From assembly GCA_963932145.1 (NCBI GenBank), contig OZ010587.1:112879334-112943333 (forward strand): a stretch of DNA of 64,000 bases. The letters run 5' to 3'. Below are positions 59,218 through 64,000 of this stretch, one piece after another; position 1 is the first letter of the stretch, and every line of letters starts with the position of its first letter. The notes beneath the pieces are model-generated. The model was not told where the DNA came from. It worked only from the letters and a program-made list of their open reading frames with translations, and made no database searches. The translations under genes were made by a program, and so were the position numbers. Origin of the DNA: Acanthosepion lycidas (taxonomy: Eukaryota > Mollusca > Cephalopoda > Sepiida > Sepiidae).

Positions 59218-62200
59218 ATATACGGCTAGCAAGTCTCTCTTTCTTTTCTCTCCATCCCTTCCTCCATTCTCCTTCTCTCTCTCTCTTTCTCTCTCTCATA
59301 TACGCCTAGCAAGTCTCTCTTTCTTTTGTCTCCATCCCTTCCTCCATTCTCTTTCTCTCTCTCTTTCTCTCTCTCATATACGCCTAGCAAGTCTCTCTTT
59401 CTTTTCTCTCCATCCCTTCCTCCATTCTCTTTCTCTCTCTCTCTTTCTCTCTCTCATATACGCCTAGCAAGTCTCTCATTCTTTTGTCTCCATCCCTTCC
59501 TCCATTCTCTTTCTCTCTCTCTCTTTCTCTCTCTCATATACGCCTAGCAAGTTCTCTTTCTTTTGTCTCCATCCCTTCCTCCATTCTCTTTCTCTCTCTC
59601 ATATACGCCTAGCAAGTCTCTCTTTCTTTTGTCTCCATCCCTTCCTCCATTTTCTTTCTCTCTCTCTCTCTCTTTCTCTCTCTCATATACGCCTAGCAAG
59701 TCTCTCTTTCTTTTGTCTCCATCCCTTCCTCCATTCTCTTTCTCTCTCTCTTTCTCTCTCTCATATACGCCTAGCAAGTCTCTCTTTCTTTTGTCTCCAC
59801 CCCTTCCTCCATTCTCTTTCTCTCTCTCTCTTTCTCTCTCTCATATACGGCTAGCAAGTCTCTCTTTCTTTTCTCTCCATCTCTTCCTCCATTCTCCTTC
59901 TCTCTCTCTCTTTCTCTCTCTCATATACGCCTAGCAAGTCTCTCTTTCTTTGTCTCCATCTCTTCCTCCATTCTCTTTCTCTCTCTCTTTCTCTCTCTCA
60001 TATACGCCTAGCAAGTCTCTCTTTCTTTTGTCTCCATCCCTTCCTCCATTCTCTTTCTCTCTCTCTCTCTTTCTCTTTCTCATATACGCCTAGCAAGTCT
60101 CTCTTTCTTTTGTCTCCATTCCTTCCTCCATTCTCTTTCTCTCTCTCTCTTTCTCTCTCTCATATACGCCTAGCAAGTCTCTCTTTCTTTTGTCTCCATC
60201 CCTTCCTCCATTCTCTTTCTCCCTCTCTCTTTCTCTCTCTCATATACGCCTAGCAAGTCTCTCTTTCTTTTGTCTCCATCCCTTCCGCCATTCTCTCTCT
60301 CTCTCTCTCTCTCTTTCTTTCTCTCATATACGCCTAGCAAGTCTCTCTTTCTTTTCTCTCCATCCCTTCCTCCATTATCTTTCTCTCTCTCTCTTTCTTT
60401 CTCTCATATACGCCTAGCAAGTCTCTCTTTCTTTTCTCTCCATCCCTTCCTCCATTCTCTTTCTCTCTCTCTCTTTCTCTCTCTCATATACGCCTAGCAA
60501 GTCTCTCTTTCTTTTCTCTCCATCCCTTCCTCCATTCTCCTTCTCTCTCTCTCTTTCTCTCTCTCATATACGCCTAGCAAGTCTCTCTTTCTTTTCTCTC
60601 CATCCCTTCCTCCATTCTCTTTCTCTCTCTCTCTTTCTCTCTCTCATATACGCCTAGCAAGTCTCTCTTTCTTTTCTCTCCATCCCTTCCTCCATTCTCT
60701 TTCTCTCTCTCTTTCTCTCTCTCATATACGCCTAGCAAGTCTCTCTTTCTTTTCTCTCCATCCCTTCCTCCATTCTCTTTCTCTCTCTCATATACGCCTC
60801 GCAAGTCTCTCTTTCTTTTGTCTCCATCCCTTCCCCCATTCTCTTTTCTCTCTCTCTTTCTCTCTCTCATATACGCCTAGCAAGTCTCTCTTTCTTTTCT
60901 CTCCATCCCTTCCTCCATTCTCTTTCTCTCTCTCTCTCTTTCTCTCTCTCATATACGCCTAGCAAGTCTCTCATTCTTTTGTCTCCATCCCTTCCTCCAT
61001 TCTCTTTCTCTCTCTCTCTTTTTCTCTCTCATATACGCCTAGCAAGTCTCTCTTTCTTTTCTCTCCATCCCTTCCTCCATTCTCTTTCTCTCTCTCTCTT
61101 TCTCTCTCTCATATACGCCTAGCAAGTCTCTCTTTCTGTTCTCTCCATCCCTTCCTCCATTCTCTTTCTCTCTCTCTCTTTCTCTCTCTCATATACGCCT
61201 AGCAAGTCTCTCTTTCTTTTCTCTCCATCCCTTCCTCCATTCTCTTTCTCTCTCTCTTTCTCTCTCTCATATACGCCTACCAAGTCTCTCTTTCTTTTCT
61301 CTCCATCCCTTCCTCCATTCTCTTTCTCTCTCTCCCTTTCTCTCTCTCATATACGCCTAGCAAGTCTCTCTTTCTTTTGTCTCCATCCCTTCCTCCATTT
61401 TCTTTCTCTCTCTCTCTTTCTCTCTCTCATATACGCCTAGCAAGTCTCTCTTTCTTTTGTCTCCATCCCTTCCTCCATTCTCTTTCTCTCTCTCTTTCTC
61501 TCTCTCATATACGCCTAGCAAGTCTCTCTTTCTTTTGTCTCCACCCCTTCCTCCATTCTCTTTCTCTCTCTCTCTTTCTCTCTCTCATATACGGCTAGCA
61601 AGTCTCTCTTTCTTTTCTCTCCATCCCTTCCTCCATTCTCCTTCTCTCTCTCTCTTTCTCTCTCTCATATACGCCTAGCAAGTCTCTCTTTCTTTGTCTC
61701 CATCTCTTCCTCCATTCTCTTTCTCTCTCTCTTTCTCTCTCTCATATACGCCTAGCAAGTCTCTCTTTCTTTTGTCTCCATCCCTTCCTCCATTCTCTTT
61801 CTCTCTCTCTCTCTCTTTCTCTTTCTCATATACGCCTAGCAAGTCTCTCTTTCTTTTGTCTCCATTCCTTCCTCCATTCTCTTTCTCTCTCTCTCTTTCT
61901 CTCTCTCATATACGCCTAGCAAGTCTCTCTTTCTTTTGTCTCCATCCCTTCCTCCATTCTCTTTCTCCCTCTCTCTTTCTCTCTCTCATATACGCCTAGC
62001 AAGTCTCTCTTTCTTTTGTCTCCATCCCTTCCGCAATTCTCTCTCTCTCTCTCTCTTTCTTTCTCTCATATACGCCTAGCAAGTCTCTCTTTCTTTTCTC
62101 TCCATCCCTTCCTCAATTCTCTTTCTCTCTCTCTCTTTCTCTCTCTCATATACGGCTAGCAAGTCTCTCTTTCTTTTCTCTCCATCCCTTCCTCCATTCT

Positions 62201-62588
62201 CTTTCTCTCTCTCTTTCTCTCTCTCATATACGCCTAGCAAGTCTCTCTTTCTTTTCTCTCCATCCCTTTCTCCATTCTCTTTCTCTCTCTCTCTTTCTCT
62301 CTCTCATATACGCCTAGCAAGTCTCTCTTTCTTTTCTCTCCATCCCTTCCTCCATTCTCTTTCTCTCTCTCTTTCTCTCTCTCATATACGCCTAGCAAGT
62401 CTCTCTTTCTTTTCTCTCCATCCCTTCCTCCATTCTCTTTCTCTCTCTCTTTTTCTCTCTCATATACGCCTAGCAAGTCTCTCTTTCTTTTCTCTCCATC
62501 CCTTCCTCCATTCTCTTTCTCTCTCTCTCTTTCTCTCTCTCATATACGCCTAGCAAGTCTCTCTTTCTTTTGTCTCCATCCCTTCCTC

Positions 62589-62637
<49 letters not shown>

Positions 62638-63331
62638 ATATACGCCTAGCAAGTCTCTCATTCTTTTGTCTCCATCCCTTCCTCCATTCTCTTTCTCTCT
62701 CTCTCTTTTTCTCTCTCATATACGCCTAGCAAGTCTCTCTTTCTTTTCTCTCCATCCCTTCCTCCATTCTCTTTCTCTCTCTCTCTTTCTCTCTCTCATA
62801 TACGCCTAGCAAGTCTCTTTTTCTGTTCTCTCCATCCCTTCCTCCATTCTCTTTCTCTCTCTCTCTTTCTCTCTCATATACGCCTAGCAAGTCTCTCTTT
62901 CTTTTCTCTCCATCCCTTCCTCCATTCTCTTTCTCTCTCTCTCTTTCTCTCTCTCATATACGCCTAGCAAGTCTCTCTTTCTTTTCTCTCCATCCCTTCC
63001 TCCATTCTCTTTCTCTCTCTCTCTTTCTCTCTCTCATATACGCCTAGCAAGTCTCTCTTTCTTTTCTCTTCATCCCTTCCGCCATTCTCTTTCTCTCTCT
63101 CTCTCTTTCTCTCTCTCATATACGCCTAGCAAGTCTCTCTTTCTTTTCTCTTCATCCCTTCCGCCATTCTCTTTCTCTCTCTCTCTCTTTCTCTCTCTCA
63201 TATACGCCTAGCAAGTCTCTCTTTCTTTTCTCTCCATCCCTTCCTCCATTCTCTTTCTCTCTCTCTCTTTCTCTCTCTCATATACGCCTAGCAAGTCTCT
63301 CTTTCTTTTCTCTCCATCCCTTCCTCCATTT
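58494..63331 (+). repeat. ~80-bp pyrimidine-rich satellite, about 60 copies
   Basis: Units run 'catatacgcctagcaag' followed by about 63 bp composed almost only of C and T ('tccatcccttcctccattc', then (TC)n/(CTTT)n). Spacing of 'tacgcc' is 80 bp (58581, 58661, 58741) with 78-90 bp variants caused by CT-run length. Variants include 'cggctagc' and TCTC versus TGTC. Longer frames on both strands (for instance 58686-59309) are translations of the repeat and change frame because 80 is not a multiple of three. Confidence 0.97.
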
Positions 63332-63369
63332 ATACATCAATGTAAATGTAAAGAACGAAATGAAAGTTA

Positions 63370-63455
63370 ACTAGGAACACAAATCATAAAATCACACACT
63401 CTTGAATGGAGATGGTGATTCACTGAGAATTGTGCAAACGTCTTTGTTTTCATAT
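63370..63455 (+). repeat. Right copy of the ~90-bp direct duplication
   Basis: Matches 57244-57340 with a few substitutions and one short indel ('aactaggaacacaaatcat', 'tcttgaatggagatggtg', 'attgtgcaaacg'). Confidence 0.88.
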
Positions 63456-64000
63456 TCAGGTGGTTCCCAATTTCTAGAAAAGAGACAGTATTGCTGCAAA
63501 TAATGATAATAATAACAATAATAATAAATGTTCTGATGATTGCACCATCTATGACTCTGCAATTAATTGATTGTAGGTGTTGGCGCACCTGTTTTTTTTA
63601 CTTGATGAATTTGCTTGTCACCGGCCAGACCATAACCAGTTGGGCACATCCTCTAGAGGCAGGATTCCCTGAGTATCTCTTCTCATGGGCATGAGTAGTA
63701 ATGAAGAATCCTGGCCGGGTATCGAGAGGGTTAGTTTAGTTTAGTTTAAAGAATGAGACAGGACAAGTAATTTGGGAGTTATATCTAGATGTTTGTGAAC
63801 AGTTACAATCGGAGACAGTCTGAACAGATTGTAATACCCTCCCGGAACTAACTGGTCCCCACCTGTTAAAATTAAGCTCTGCTTTTATCAAAACTTGGCA
63901 CTATATCGCCAATCTATGGCCGTGAAGCATCTGCCTGGTATTTTAGTCTTATCAGACTAGCAGTCATAATGTCCACAGAGTCACTTTGTTGGCGTGATGT
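63456..64000. other. No gene recognised
   Basis: A short AAT-type tract lies at 63503-63528 and a (TTTAG)n stretch at about 63731-63748. The sequence from 63600 on is less AT-rich but no family is recognised. Confidence 0.5.

Noticed and set aside
58686..59309. 207-codon Ser/Leu-rich frame and matching Arg/Glu/Lys-rich - strand frames
   Set aside because: Pure translations of the 80-bp pyrimidine satellite. The unit is not a multiple of three and the frames shift with CT-run length.

Overview
This window looks like gene-poor, repeat-saturated animal DNA. I find no host protein-coding gene, no tRNA or rRNA gene and no CRISPR array. Codon-level remnants of metazoan transposons, tRNA- and U2-derived SINEs and very many (AT)n, (GT)n and (AAT)n microsatellites point to an invertebrate, and the particular mix suggests a mollusc, most likely a cephalopod. 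That taxonomic call is inference from element families, not from a marker gene. Layout: 1-10.2 kb holds tRNA-derived SINEs, a U2 snRNA-like fragment, an RT fragment and a head-to-tail series of 5'-truncated R4/Dong-type LINEs joined mostly through (AAT)n tracts; the last copy still has a long open RT plus endonuclease frame (7522-10050). 12.1-18.9 kb is a large inverted repeat made of two copies of one APE-type (L1/Tx1-like) LINE: an almost full-length + copy disabled by stops and frameshifts, and an internally deleted - copy facing it. 19-36 kb is a mosaic of microsatellites, degenerate LINE 3' ends, RT/GIY-YIG (Penelope-like) fragments, a dead Tc1 transposase, a dead mariner-group fragment, SINEs, and a SINE-like unit headed by U2 snRNA sequence. 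36.9-39.3 kb is a broken LINE whose C-terminal domain carries a restriction-endonuclease-like D...D pattern. The most striking part is 42.9-56.6 kb. A mariner transposase pseudogene runs up to a 135-bp satellite array of about 98 copies and resumes directly after it. The satellite monomer is itself the intervening ~45 codons of that transposase, so a mariner copy appears to have been inflated from inside by tandem amplification, followed by higher-order homogenisation. 58.5-63.3 kb is a second, ~80-bp satellite that is almost purely pyrimidine on the + strand and is bracketed by a ~90-bp direct duplication. The window is best read as a record of how transposon pieces seed tandem arrays and microsatellite-linked insertions. 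Only the R4-like frame at 7522-10050 looks potentially translatable over a long stretch.
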